DNA of 64,000 nt from an uncultured Kiritimatiellota bacterium (GTDB lineage: Bacteria; Verrucomicrobiota; Kiritimatiellia; RFP12; UBA1067). The position numbers were made by a program, and so were the translations under genes. The notes beneath the pieces were generated by a model that was not told where the DNA came from, ran no database searches, and saw nothing but the letters and a program-made list of their open reading frames with translations. Positions 7,309-16,234 of this stretch are shown here, one piece after another. Each line of letters opens with the position of its first letter. Within the stretch, counting starts at the first letter, position 1. The stretch lies in assembly GCA_934643865.1 (NCBI GenBank), contig CAKUCX010000002.1, forward strand, positions 28,715 through 92,714, read 5' to 3'.

Positions 7309-8427
7309 ATGCAGAGACGAGACTTCCTCACGATGGGGCTTGCGGCGGCGGCGCTCGCGGGCTGCCAGGCGACGGCGGCGAAGAAGGCGACGACGGCGGT
7401 CGTGAAGGCGCCGGGCGGCGGCGACCCGCGCATGCGCGGGCCCTTCCCGATCCTTTCGACGCCGTACCATGCGGACGGCTCGGTGGACTACGCCTCGCTC
7501 GCGCGCGGCTGCGTCTTCACGGCGGACGGCGGCTGCCCCGGCGTGATCTGGTGCCAGTCGAACGACGCCGTCGACCTGCTGACCTTCGAGGAGAAGGTGA
7601 AGGGGTACGAGGCGTGCGCGAAGGCGCTGGAGGGGCGCGACTGCGTGTGCTGCCTCGGCTGCAACGGGCCGACGTGGGAGCAGATGATCAAGGAGGCGAA
7701 GGCCATCGAGGAGGTGGCGAAGCGCCACCCGAAGACGTTCGTCGCGATGATCTCGCGCCCGCCGGACACGGGCAAGACGCAGGCCGACATCCGCGACTAC
7801 TTCGAGCGCCTCGGCGCGGTGGCGACGCGCCCCGTCATCATCCAGACGGCCGTCAACGCGACGTGCCCCGCGCCGGAGGTCAAGCTGCTGATCGACCTCG
7901 CGCGGAAGTGGCCGAAGACGTTCGGCTACATCAAGGAGGAGAGCGGCGGGGCGCAGGCGAACGAGCGCATGAAGCAGGAGAATGCCGCCAAGCCCGTCAT
8001 CCACACCGTCTTCAGCGCCTGGGGCGGCTGGCAGTGGCTGCACCAGAGCCGGCGCTGCGGCAGCGAGGGGCTCGTCACGGAGCGCTGCGCCTACGCGCCG
8101 CTCCTCGGGTACATCTGGCGGCAGATGGAGGACCGCGACCCGAAGGGGACGCTCACGGCGGCCTACGCGCTCCTGCGCCTCCTCATCGACCAGCGGAACT
8201 ATCCGGGCGGCCTGCGCGGCTATTCGCTCTACTACCTCAAGCGCCAGGGCGTCTTCGAGACGACCGTCTCGCGCGAGTACCTGAAGGCCGAGAAGAAGGA
8301 GCAGGGCACGGTGGCCGTGGGCGACAGCAAAAAGTGGAAGCTCGTGGACGTGACGCTGACGACCGACCAGAAGGCCGAGCTCGACGAGTGCTACGACGAC
8401 ATGCTCCGCTTCATCCGCACGCACTAG
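7309..8427 (+). CDS. Exported dihydrodipicolinate synthase-family (DapA-like) lipoprotein
   Basis: The N-terminus combines a twin-arginine motif (MQRRDFLTMG) with a lipobox (LAGC, Cys19), so the 372-residue protein should be exported folded and lipidated. The rest is a class I aldolase TIM barrel of the DapA/N-acetylneuraminate lyase family: FPILSTPYHADGSVDYASL at the barrel start and the Schiff-base lysine in GYIKEES (Lys209). The Tyr of the usual YNxPxR motif is not evident (VIIQTAVNATCP), so lysine biosynthesis is unlikely. Its substrate is probably an extracellular keto acid or sugar acid. ATG 7309 fits AAGGAG eight bases upstream better than ATG 7303. The same subfamily is fused to a GH5 enzyme at 33748. 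Confidence 0.8.
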   Translation: MQRRDFLTMGLAAAALAGCQATAAKKATTAVVKAPGGGDPRMRGPFPILSTPYHADGSVDYASLARGCVFTADGGCPGVIWCQSNDAVDLLTFEEKVKGYEACAKALEGRDCVCCLGCNGPTWEQMIKEAKAIEEVAKRHPKTFVAMISRPPDTGKTQADIRDYFERLGAVATRPVIIQTAVNATCPAPEVKLLIDLARKWPKTFGYIKEESGGAQANERMKQENAAKPVIHTVFSAWGGWQWLHQSRRCGSEGLVTERCAYAPLLGYIWRQMEDRDPKGTLTAAYALLRLLIDQRNYPGGLRGYSLYYLKRQGVFETTVSREYLKAEKKEQGTVAVGDSKKWKLVDVTLTTDQKAELDECYDDMLRFIRTH

Positions 8428-8446
8428 GCCCGCGCGGCGCGCGCGT

Positions 8447-9646
8447 TCAGCCGAACGTCGTCGGGTCCCGGTCGGGGCCGAACGGCGAGAGGTCGCGCAG
8501 GGCCTTGATGATCGGCGGAAGCCTTTCGAGGACGTCGTCGACGTCCTCGCGCGTGTTGTAGCGCGAGAGGGAGAAGCGCACCGAGCCGTGGACGGCGATG
8601 AAGGGCACGCCCATCGCGCGGATGACGTGGGAGGGGTCGAGCGAGCCGGACGCGCAGGCGGAGCCGGTCGAGACGCAGATGCCGGCGTCCGAGAGGCGGT
8701 AGGCGATCGCCTCGCCCTCGATGTACTCGAAGGAGACGTTGAGCGTGTTGGGGAGGCGGTGCGCGCGGTCGCCGTTCACGCGCACGTTCGGGCAGGCGGC
8801 GAGGATGCCGGCCTCCAGCCGGTCGCGGAGCGGCGCGAGCGCGCGGGCCTCGTCCGCCATGTGGGCGGCGGCGAGTTCGCAGGCCTTGGCGAGGCCGACG
8901 ATGTAGGGGACGTTCTCCGTTCCGGCGCGGCGGCCGCCCTCCTGGTGGCCGCCGAGCATGAACGGCTTGACCTTCGTGCCCCGGCGCAGATAGAGGACGC
9001 CGACGCCCTTGGGGGCGTGGAACTTGTGGCCCGAAATCGCGAGCATGTCGACGGGGACCTTCTGGACGTCGATCGGGATCTTGCCCGCCACCTGCACGGC
9101 GTCCGTGTGCATCGTCGCGCCGTATTCCTTCGCGATCTCCGCGATCTCGCGGATGGGGAAGACGACGCCCGTCTCGTTGTTCGCCCACATGGCGGAGACG
9201 AGCGCGCCCTTCGTCCCCTTGAGCGCGGCGCGCAGCGCGTCGAGGTCGATCTGGCCGACGCCGTCCACGGGCAGCTCGACGACCTCGTGCCCGAGGGCCT
9301 TGAGGCGGCGCGCGGGCTGGAGGACGGCGGGGTGCTCGACGGCGGTCGTGACGACCTTCATCGACGGGCCGTACCAGTCGGCGGCGCCGCGGATCGCGGC
9401 ATTGTCGCTCTCCGTCGCGCAGGAGGTGAAGACGACCTCGTCGGGCGCACAGTTCAGGAACGCGGCAACGTCCTCGCGCGCCTTCGCCACGTGCCGCGCA
9501 ACTTGCCCGCCGAAGGCGTGCATGGAGGACGGGTTGCCGTAGAGGTCGCAGAAGAAGGGCATCATCGCCTCGCGCACCTCCGGCGCGACCTGCGTGGTGG
9601 CGTTGTTGTCGAAGTAGATCGTTCTGTTCGTCGCATTCGTGTTCAT
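8447..9646 (-). CDS. nifS: Cysteine desulfurase, NifS/IscS family
   Basis: PLP enzyme that removes sulfur from cysteine for Fe-S clusters or tRNA thiolation. The 399-residue protein has the N-terminal YFDNNATTQ, the PLP lysine in SGHKFHAPKG (Lys208) and the persulfide cysteine in STGSACASG (Cys331). No scaffold (iscU/nifU) is adjacent. It converges with the DapA-like gene, 19 bp between stops, and has its own promoter on the minus strand at 9670-9678. The window also holds mnmA, nadA and radical SAM genes that would consume its sulfur. Confidence 0.95.
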   Translation of the reverse strand: MNTNATNRTIYFDNNATTQVAPEVREAMMPFFCDLYGNPSSMHAFGGQVARHVAKAREDVAAFLNCAPDEVVFTSCATESDNAAIRGAADWYGPSMKVVTTAVEHPAVLQPARRLKALGHEVVELPVDGVGQIDLDALRAALKGTKGALVSAMWANNETGVVFPIREIAEIAKEYGATMHTDAVQVAGKIPIDVQKVPVDMLAISGHKFHAPKGVGVLYLRRGTKVKPFMLGGHQEGGRRAGTENVPYIVGLAKACELAAAHMADEARALAPLRDRLEAGILAACPNVRVNGDRAHRLPNTLNVSFEYIEGEAIAYRLSDAGICVSTGSACASGSLDPSHVIRAMGVPFIAVHGSVRFSLSRYNTREDVDDVLERLPPIIKALRDLSPFGPDRDPTTFG

Positions 9647-9669
9647 GGCGTCAAATCCTCAAGGCGGAT

Positions 9670-9678
9670 AGTTTAGCA
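9670..9678 (-). promoter_or_regulatory. Extended -10 promoter of nifS
   Basis: On the minus strand TGC-TAAACT; the predicted start near 9663 gives a 17-nt leader containing GAGGA ahead of the ATG at 9646. Confidence 0.5.
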
Positions 9679-9767
9679 TATTTGGCGCCGCCGGGCGGCG
9701 GCCTTCGCCGCACGGGAAGGAAGTGGATGGGTGCAGTGCGGTTTCGTTTCATGAAGCGGGGGAGATT

Positions 9768-9776
9768 TGCTATCAT
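9768..9776 (+). promoter_or_regulatory. Extended -10 promoter of the GntR/LacI-type regulator
   Basis: TGC-TATCAT; the predicted start near 9783 precedes AGGAG at 9788-9792 and the start codon. Confidence 0.5.
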
Positions 9777-9803
9777 GAAATCCGATTAGGAGACCCAGTG
9801 GGC

Positions 9804-10949
9804 ATGACCGACCCAAAATACCGGACGCTCGTCGAGGCGCTGAAGCGCGGCATCCTCGACGGGAAGTACGGCATCGATGCGCCGTTCCCGAGCGAACGGG
9901 CGCTGATCCGCCGTTCCGGCCTCTCCCGCAACACCGTGCAGCATGCCCTCGCGGAGCTGGAACGGGCGGGATTCGTCTCCCGCCAGCAGGGGCGCGGCAC
10001 GTTCGTCACGAAGCGCGGGGCGTCGCGCAAGCTAGGGCTGATCGTCCACGGTTCCGGCTACTGCGAGATCTTCTCGCCCATCGCGCGCGCCATTTCCCAC
10101 CTCTGCCAGACGCACGACTACACGCTCCTCTTCGCCGACGTGGGTGGGACCGACGACCGCGCGCGGGTCGAACAGGTCATCCGCCAGGCGCGCGAATTCG
10201 CCTGGGGCGGCGTGGACGGCGTCATCTTCCAGCCCGTCGAGCTTGTGCGGGAGGCGGGGGATGTCAACCGCGAGATTGCCTCCCTCTTCGATGCGGCGGG
10301 CGTGCCGCTCGTCCTCCTCGACAGCGACATCGTCAACGCCCCGGAGCGGAGCGGCTACGACCTCGTCGCCGTCAACCACTTCGACGCCGGCCGCCGCCTC
10401 GGGGCCCATCTGCGCGCGACGGGGGCGAAGCGCATCGCCTACCTCATGCAGGCGGACCGCGCGCCCTGCGTCCAGGAACGCTACCTCGGCGTGCGGACCG
10501 CCTGCGAAGGGCTGGCCCTCGCGGGGCAGGCCCTCCTCGCCGAGCCCGACGACGCGGCCGCCGTCCGGCGCTTCCTGCGCCGGTACCGTCCGGACGCCCT
10601 CGCCTGCTACAACGACCGCCAGGCGGTCCTCCTGATGAAGACCCTTGCGGCGCTCGGCGTGCGCGTGCCGGACGACGTGGCGGTGGCGGGGTTCGACGAC
10701 GTGAACTACGCCGCGCTCGCGACGCCGCGCCTCACCACGATGCACCAGCCCTGCGAGGAGCTGGCCGCCCTCGCCTTCGAGACGCTCCTCTTCCGCATGG
10801 CCCATCCCGACGCGCCCGCGCGCGAATCGTTCCTCAACGCGCCGCTCGTCGTGCGCGAAAGCACGCGGCCCCTTCCGGCGGCGCGGCGGAAGGGCAGATC
10901 CCCATCCCAGGAGGAAGAACCCCGAAGAAAGAAACAGGAGAGACCATGA
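9804..10949 (+). CDS. Transcription regulator: GntR-type winged helix plus LacI-type sugar sensor
   Basis: The 381-residue protein has an N-terminal GntR winged helix (FPSERALIRRSGLSRNTVQ, then GFVSRQQGRGTFVTK, about residues 5-70) joined to a periplasmic-binding-protein-like sensor (from KLGLIVHGSG to the C-terminus, with VAGFDDVNYAALATPRLTT). This is the AraR-type arrangement of sugar-responsive repressors. GTG 9798 is an alternative start, five bases after AGGAG. The stop overlaps the next start (ATGA at 10946), so it is cotranslated with the glycosidase genes that follow and probably controls them in response to a sugar. Confidence 0.88.
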   Translation: MTDPKYRTLVEALKRGILDGKYGIDAPFPSERALIRRSGLSRNTVQHALAELERAGFVSRQQGRGTFVTKRGASRKLGLIVHGSGYCEIFSPIARAISHLCQTHDYTLLFADVGGTDDRARVEQVIRQAREFAWGGVDGVIFQPVELVREAGDVNREIASLFDAAGVPLVLLDSDIVNAPERSGYDLVAVNHFDAGRRLGAHLRATGAKRIAYLMQADRAPCVQERYLGVRTACEGLALAGQALLAEPDDAAAVRRFLRRYRPDALACYNDRQAVLLMKTLAALGVRVPDDVAVAGFDDVNYAALATPRLTTMHQPCEELAALAFETLLFRMAHPDAPARESFLNAPLVVRESTRPLPAARRKGRSPSQEEEPRRKKQERP

Positions 10950-12466
10950 AGATGAACGGCATGAAGACGATGGTGGCGGGATGCGCCCTGCTCGCGGGCG
11001 CGTGGATGTCGGCGGCGGGGGCGTCCGCGCAGGGGCCGGCCTACAGGCCGGTGCCGCCGGAGCGCCTCCACAAGCAGGAGAAGCCGTCCGTCGTCTGGCG
11101 GCAGTTCTGCTGGCTTGAGAGCGGCCTCGCCCCCCTCGGGCGCCTTGCGACGCGCACCACGTTCGACATCCCCTCGTCGACCTGGTCGATCGGCTGCGAG
11201 ACGATGGACCGCGACTACGCCGTCTGGGACGCCTACAAGGACTACCTGCCCTATCTCGGCGCGAAGCGCGGCCGCCTCCTCAGCGGCTGGGCGAAGACGG
11301 AGCGGGAGAAGGGCGTCTACGACTTCGCCTGGCTCGACGTGCAGGTGCGCGAGATGGCGGCGATGGGCATGAAGCCCTGGATCTGCCTCTCCTACGGCAA
11401 CCCCGTGTGGGGAAGCGGGCGGCGCATCGGCCAGTCGCTGAAGCTCATCACGGACCGCCCCGAGGCGTTCGAGGCGTGGCTGCGCTACTGCGCGGCGTGC
11501 GTCGCGCGTTACAAGGACGTCGTCGACGAGTGGGAGATCTGGAACGAGCCCTTCAAGGAACCGCACGCCTACGCCGAGCTCTTCTACCGCACCGCGAAGG
11601 CCGTCCGCGCCGTGCAGCCGCACGCGAAGTGCTACGTGACGTCGCTGGGGATGGAGGTGGCGAAGGAGGGGCAGGCGCCCGTCGAGGGCCCCTACGGGAT
11701 CGTGCTCGAAAAGCTCAGGCGGGAGAACGCGCTTGACCTCGCGAGCCTCTTCATCTACCACCCCTACACGCCGAACCCCGACACGTCCTACGAGACGTTC
11801 GCGGAGCCGCTGCGCGCGCTCGTGAAGAGCTATTCGCCGGCCTTCGACATCTTCCAGGGCGAGGTGGGCTGCCCGTCGCAGCTCGAATACGATCACGCGA
11901 TCCACAGCATCGGGTGGACGGAGTACTCCCAGGCGAAGTGGAACCTCCGCCGCACGGTCGGCGACGCGGTGCGCGGCATCCCGTCGAGCGTGTTCACCTG
12001 CGTCGACCTCCAGTACCCGAACATGCTCCAGAGCTTCGGCCTCCTGCGCTGCAACCTCCTCAAGAAGGTCGTCTACCGCCGCCCGAACTTCTACGCGATG
12101 CAGCACGTCTTCTCCTACTTCGACGCGGACGTCCGCCCCGTCGGCGTCTCGAAGCAGCTTGTGAACGGGAAGGAGCTGACGGTGGCGACGTTCGAGCGGC
12201 AGTCGCAGCGGGTCTACGCGCTGTGGTTCTCGGGGGCGCGTCCGGGCGACGCGATGGCCTACGAGCGCGGCGACGTCGCGCTAGAGGGCTTCGCGGCCGC
12301 CCGGCCCGCGTGGGCGGACCTCCTCACGGGCAAGGTCTGCGCCTTCCCGAAGGGGAACGTCGCGGAGCGGCCCGGCGCGCGGACGGTGCTGAAGGACGTG
12401 CCGCTCTGGGATTCGCCCGTCCTGCTCGCCGACGGCGCGGCGATCCCGCTTGGGGGCGCCGAATGA
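10946..12466 (+). CDS. Secreted clan GH-A glycosidase (GH39-like)
   Basis: The 506-residue protein has a signal peptide (about residues 1-29, ending ASAQG) and a TIM-barrel glycosidase body. The acid/base glutamate is in VDEWEIWNEPF and the likely nucleophile in FQGEVGCPSQ, the two-glutamate layout of clan GH-A retaining enzymes; the closest feel is GH39 or GH5. A small C-terminal beta domain follows (from about residue 400). It acts in the periplasm or outside the cell. ATGA overlap with the regulator gene indicates translational coupling. The substrate cannot be read from the sequence. Confidence 0.75.
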   Translation: MKMNGMKTMVAGCALLAGAWMSAAGASAQGPAYRPVPPERLHKQEKPSVVWRQFCWLESGLAPLGRLATRTTFDIPSSTWSIGCETMDRDYAVWDAYKDYLPYLGAKRGRLLSGWAKTEREKGVYDFAWLDVQVREMAAMGMKPWICLSYGNPVWGSGRRIGQSLKLITDRPEAFEAWLRYCAACVARYKDVVDEWEIWNEPFKEPHAYAELFYRTAKAVRAVQPHAKCYVTSLGMEVAKEGQAPVEGPYGIVLEKLRRENALDLASLFIYHPYTPNPDTSYETFAEPLRALVKSYSPAFDIFQGEVGCPSQLEYDHAIHSIGWTEYSQAKWNLRRTVGDAVRGIPSSVFTCVDLQYPNMLQSFGLLRCNLLKKVVYRRPNFYAMQHVFSYFDADVRPVGVSKQLVNGKELTVATFERQSQRVYALWFSGARPGDAMAYERGDVALEGFAAARPAWADLLTGKVCAFPKGNVAERPGARTVLKDVPLWDSPVLLADGAAIPLGGAE

Positions 12467-12497
12467 ACGCAAGGTTAAAGACGGGAAGGGTCGGCAC

Positions 12498-15329
12498 ATG
12501 AAGACGAAGGCGAAAATGGCTGCGGCGGGCCTTGCCCTGCTCGCGGGCGCGTGGGCGCGGGCGGCGACCCTGCACGTGGAGGCGGAAAGCTTCGCGACGC
12601 TCGGCGGGTGGACGGTCGAGACGCAGTCCATTCGCCAGGAGGGGTCGAGCTATCTGATGGCCCACGGGTACGGCGTGCCCGTGGCGGACGCCGAGACGAC
12701 GGTGCAGATCCCGTCGGACGGCACCTACGCCGTCTGGGCGCGGACGCGCAACTGGAACGCGCCCTGGACGGGCGGCGCGGCCGGCCGCTTCCAGGTCGTC
12801 TTGCGCGGGGCGGGGACACCCGCGTGGACGAGCGCGGAACTGGGGACGGAGGGGGCGGACTGGCACTGGCAGCGCGCCGGCGAGGCGGCGCTCAAGGCGG
12901 GGGCCTGCCGCGTCGTCCTCCACGACCGCACGGGCTTCAACGGCCGCTGCGACGCGCTCTTCTTCGCCTCCGCCGGGGAGCGACCGCCCGCGCGCACGCC
13001 GCTGGGCGTCGTCCGCGACGACCCGAAGGAATGGGGCCTCGTCGTCGTGGGCGGCGGCTTCGCGGGGTGCTGCACGGCGCTCGCCGCCGCGCGCGAGGGC
13101 GTGCCGACCCTCCTGCTGCAGGACCGCGAGGTGCTGGGCGGCTGCAATTCGAGCGAGGTGCGCGTGGGCCTCGGCGGACGCATCCACGCCGGGCCCTACC
13201 CGAAGCTCGGCGAGGTCGTCGCCGAGATCCAGCCGCTCTTCGGCGGGGGGCGTCCGCTCGACAAGCGCTTCTACGAGGACGACCGCAAGGACACGGCCTT
13301 CCTCATCCCCACGCTCTGGCGCGGCGTCGCCGGCGTCGCCCCCGCGCGCCGCTACCGCCAGCACGTCTTCGCCGTCGAGATGGACCCCGTGCAGACGAAC
13401 CGCATCGCCGCCGTCCTCGCCCGCGACACGCGCTCGGGCGCGGTGACGCGCGTCAGGGCGCGCCTCTTCTGCGACGCGACGGGCGACGCCATCGTCTCGC
13501 GCCTCGCCGGCTGCGAGACGATGTACGGGCGCGAGGCGCGGGCGCGCTTCAACGAGATCAGCGCCCCCGTCGCCGCCGACCGCCGCGTGATGGGCATGAG
13601 CGTGCAGTGGCTGACCGAATGGCGGAAGGAGAAGGCGCCGTTCCCGGACATCTCGGAATGGACGCTGCCGATCGACGAGACGACGGGCTACTACCAGACG
13701 TCCGGCTCGTGGGAACAGGAGTCCGGCTTCTATCATGACATGGCGGACGAGACGGAACGCATCCGCGACTACGCGCTTCTCGCGATCTTCTCGAACTGGC
13801 ACTGGCTCAAGAACCGTTCCGCCCGCCGCGCGAACTACGCCAACGTCGCGTTCTCGTGGATCTCCCCCATCGGCGGCAAGCGCGAGAGCCACCGCACCGT
13901 GGGCGCGTACGTCCTCAACCAGAACGACCTCGAAAACCACGTCGCCCACCCCGACGGCACGGCGGCGGTCACGTGGGACATCGACCTCCATTTCCCCGAC
14001 CCGGAGAACGCGCGGAAGTTCAAGGAGCCGTTCCGCAGCGCGGCCTACCATCGCGGCTTCGGCGCGGACTACCCGGTGCCCTACCGCTGCCTCTACGCCC
14101 GCGACTGCCGGAACCTCTTCCTCGCCGGGCGCGACATCAGCTGCTCGCACGTCGCGTTCGCCGCCGTGCGCGTCCAGCGGACGCTCGGGATGCTGGGCGA
14201 GGTCGTGGGCCTTGCGGCGGGCATCTGCCACCGCCGCGCGTGCCTGCCGGCGGACGTCTCCGCGACGGGGCTCGACGAGCTGAAGGCCGCGATGGCGCGC
14301 GGCGTCACGCCGCTCCCGCAGTTCCACGGCTACCACAACGGCATGGGCGAGAAGTACGACTTCAACCGGCGCGGCTGGGCGCACGTCTATCCCCAGGGGC
14401 GCACGAACAACCTGCCGGACGCCCTCGCGGCGGACATCCGGGGGCTTGGCTTCATCCACCGGAACGAACACCCCGCGCTCGCGGACCGCCGCCGCCGCCT
14501 CGTCCTCGTGGACGAATCGCGCGCGCGCCTCCACTCCTACGATTCAGCCGACCCGTCCGCCGGCTTCGCCGTCCCGATCCGCAAGCCCGGCTGGGACCTG
14601 AAGGCCGTGGGCGGCACGCGCTACCGCACCGTCTGCCGGGGCGGCTTCCAGGTCACGGACCTCGCGGCGCGGAAGGTCGTGGACACCTTCGACTTCCCGA
14701 TCTTCCACTCCGCCGAACCGACCGCCTGCTGCGACCTCCCGGACGGCGGGTTCGTGTTCTCGGTCAACCCCGTCGGCCCCGACAAGGGGAAGGCCATCCA
14801 CTTCTGCGTCTTCTCGCCGGACCGCACGATGACCCGCATCATCCGCCTGCGCGGGTTCGTGAACGCGCGCTCCTTCGCGCCCGGACGGGACGGCGAATGG
14901 CTCGTCGCCCACGAACACGGCTTCGCGCGCGTGTACTTCCCGGACGAGGGACGGGACGTCGCGGCGGTCCTCGTGAAGGACTACCCGCAGCCGGCCGGCC
15001 GCAACTCCTTCGACGTGCGCCCCGCCGCGCACGGGACGGGCTTCTGGACGACGACGGGCTACGGCGCGGAGCTGCTGCGCGTCGCGGCGGACGGGACGGT
15101 CGTCCGGCGCATCCGCGCCGAACAGGGCGGGAAGGCGAACGTCTTCTACGCCCAGCTCACGGAGCGCGCGGACGGCAACGTCTACGTGGCGAACTGGACG
15201 GGGCACGGGGCGCAGGACTCGTATCGCGGCTGGCAGGTCGTCGAGTTCGCGCCGTCCGGCGAGGTCGTCTGGCGGCTTGATTCGCCGGAGCGGTATGGAT
15301 CCATCTCGGGCGTCCTGGAAATCGAGTGA
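12498..15329 (+). CDS. Secreted FAD-dependent oxidoreductase with CBM-like and propeller-like domains
   Basis: The 943-residue protein starts with a signal peptide (to about 22), then a beta-sandwich resembling CBM6/35 modules (LHVEAESFATLGGW to CDALFFASAG, about 23-165). A FAD_oxidored-type domain follows, with the dinucleotide motif VVVGGGFAGCCTALAAAREG and LGGCNSSEVRVGLGG (about 180-600), then a C-terminal region with repeated beta segments that suggests a propeller (about 650-943). FAD_oxidored proteins are common in polysaccharide-degrading PVC bacteria but are poorly characterised. It lies 31 bp after the glycosidase and presumably oxidises a released sugar or its derivative. Confidence 0.75.
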   Translation: MKTKAKMAAAGLALLAGAWARAATLHVEAESFATLGGWTVETQSIRQEGSSYLMAHGYGVPVADAETTVQIPSDGTYAVWARTRNWNAPWTGGAAGRFQVVLRGAGTPAWTSAELGTEGADWHWQRAGEAALKAGACRVVLHDRTGFNGRCDALFFASAGERPPARTPLGVVRDDPKEWGLVVVGGGFAGCCTALAAAREGVPTLLLQDREVLGGCNSSEVRVGLGGRIHAGPYPKLGEVVAEIQPLFGGGRPLDKRFYEDDRKDTAFLIPTLWRGVAGVAPARRYRQHVFAVEMDPVQTNRIAAVLARDTRSGAVTRVRARLFCDATGDAIVSRLAGCETMYGREARARFNEISAPVAADRRVMGMSVQWLTEWRKEKAPFPDISEWTLPIDETTGYYQTSGSWEQESGFYHDMADETERIRDYALLAIFSNWHWLKNRSARRANYANVAFSWISPIGGKRESHRTVGAYVLNQNDLENHVAHPDGTAAVTWDIDLHFPDPENARKFKEPFRSAAYHRGFGADYPVPYRCLYARDCRNLFLAGRDISCSHVAFAAVRVQRTLGMLGEVVGLAAGICHRRACLPADVSATGLDELKAAMARGVTPLPQFHGYHNGMGEKYDFNRRGWAHVYPQGRTNNLPDALAADIRGLGFIHRNEHPALADRRRRLVLVDESRARLHSYDSADPSAGFAVPIRKPGWDLKAVGGTRYRTVCRGGFQVTDLAARKVVDTFDFPIFHSAEPTACCDLPDGGFVFSVNPVGPDKGKAIHFCVFSPDRTMTRIIRLRGFVNARSFAPGRDGEWLVAHEHGFARVYFPDEGRDVAAVLVKDYPQPAGRNSFDVRPAAHGTGFWTTTGYGAELLRVAADGTVVRRIRAEQGGKANVFYAQLTERADGNVYVANWTGHGAQDSYRGWQVVEFAPSGEVVWRLDSPERYGSISGVLEIE

Positions 15330-15340
15330 GGGAACGAGGC

Positions 15341-16189
15341 ATGAAGAACATGATGCGGCGGGCCGTTCTGGTCCTGGGCGTCTGCGTGGCGGGCGCGGCG
15401 GCGGGAGAGGCGACGAATCTCGTCGAGCAGGTGCGCGACTGGGTGGCCGTGAGCGCCTTCGCGGACGTGGAGAGCGCCTACTGGGCGCGCGGCAAGATCG
15501 TGGACGCGCGGCCCTACTCGGCCCAGTTCGCGGACGTCGACCTCAAGCTCGGCGCGTTCGGGCGCGTGGGCGCGCAGGCGTGGAGCGTCAGCTCGCTTTC
15601 GACGGGCGGGCAGTCCGCCCGGCGCCGGAACGCCTACAACGAGGTGGACTGGAACCTCCACTACGAATACGAGTGGGCGTTCGCGGAGGACTGGTCGCTC
15701 TGGAACCGCGTGGCGCGGCAGTGGGTCACGTTGCCGGGCTACTTCCCGGACTGCAAGACGACGCTCGAATGGCACGTCGCCCAGGCGCTCCGCAACCCCT
15801 ACCTGACGCCCTACTACCTGCTGCGCCACGCCACGGCGCCCGAACGGTGGAACTACTGGGAGATCGGGGCCTACCGCACGTTTGCCCTCGCGAAGGACCT
15901 GTCGCTCACGGCCAAGCTCTTCGGCGACTGCGGCGACGCGGACCACTTCCGCTCGCAGTACGGCCCGCGCGTCGGCCGCCCGAACGCGCGCTACCACGGC
16001 GGCCTGATGGCGCTGAACCTCGTCCTGCGCCTCGACTACGCGCTCACGGAGAACTGGAGCCTCTTCACCTACGTGCAGCAGTTCGACATCGTGGACGCCG
16101 ACGCCCGCGAGGCCGTCAAGGCGTCGCCGGCCCCCGAGGCGAAGCGCGACCTCACGCTCTTCGGCGTGGGCATGGCGCTCGCGTTCTGA
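15341..16189 (+). CDS. Predicted outer-membrane beta-barrel protein
   Basis: The 282-residue protein has a signal peptide (to about 23, ending AAAGE) and then alternating amphipathic strands rich in Tyr and Trp (VDWNLHYEYEWAFAEDWSLW, WNYWEIGAYRTFALAKDLS, LMALNLVLRLDYALTENWS) ending in an aromatic residue (LFGVGMALAF), as expected for a barrel. It follows the FAD oxidoreductase by 11 bp. No SusC/SusD pair is present in this locus, so it could be the uptake channel, which is inference. I do not recognise a named family. Confidence 0.65.
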   Translation: MKNMMRRAVLVLGVCVAGAAAGEATNLVEQVRDWVAVSAFADVESAYWARGKIVDARPYSAQFADVDLKLGAFGRVGAQAWSVSSLSTGGQSARRRNAYNEVDWNLHYEYEWAFAEDWSLWNRVARQWVTLPGYFPDCKTTLEWHVAQALRNPYLTPYYLLRHATAPERWNYWEIGAYRTFALAKDLSLTAKLFGDCGDADHFRSQYGPRVGRPNARYHGGLMALNLVLRLDYALTENWSLFTYVQQFDIVDADAREAVKASPAPEAKRDLTLFGVGMALAF

Positions 16190-16234
16190 CGCGCCCGGGA
16201 AAAGAAGCAAAAACGAAGGAGAAAGGGAAGAAGG

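Noticed and set aside
7309..8427. Lysine-biosynthetic dapA
   Set aside because: It has Tat and lipoprotein export signals and lacks the usual catalytic tyrosine motif, so a cytoplasmic biosynthetic role is unlikely.
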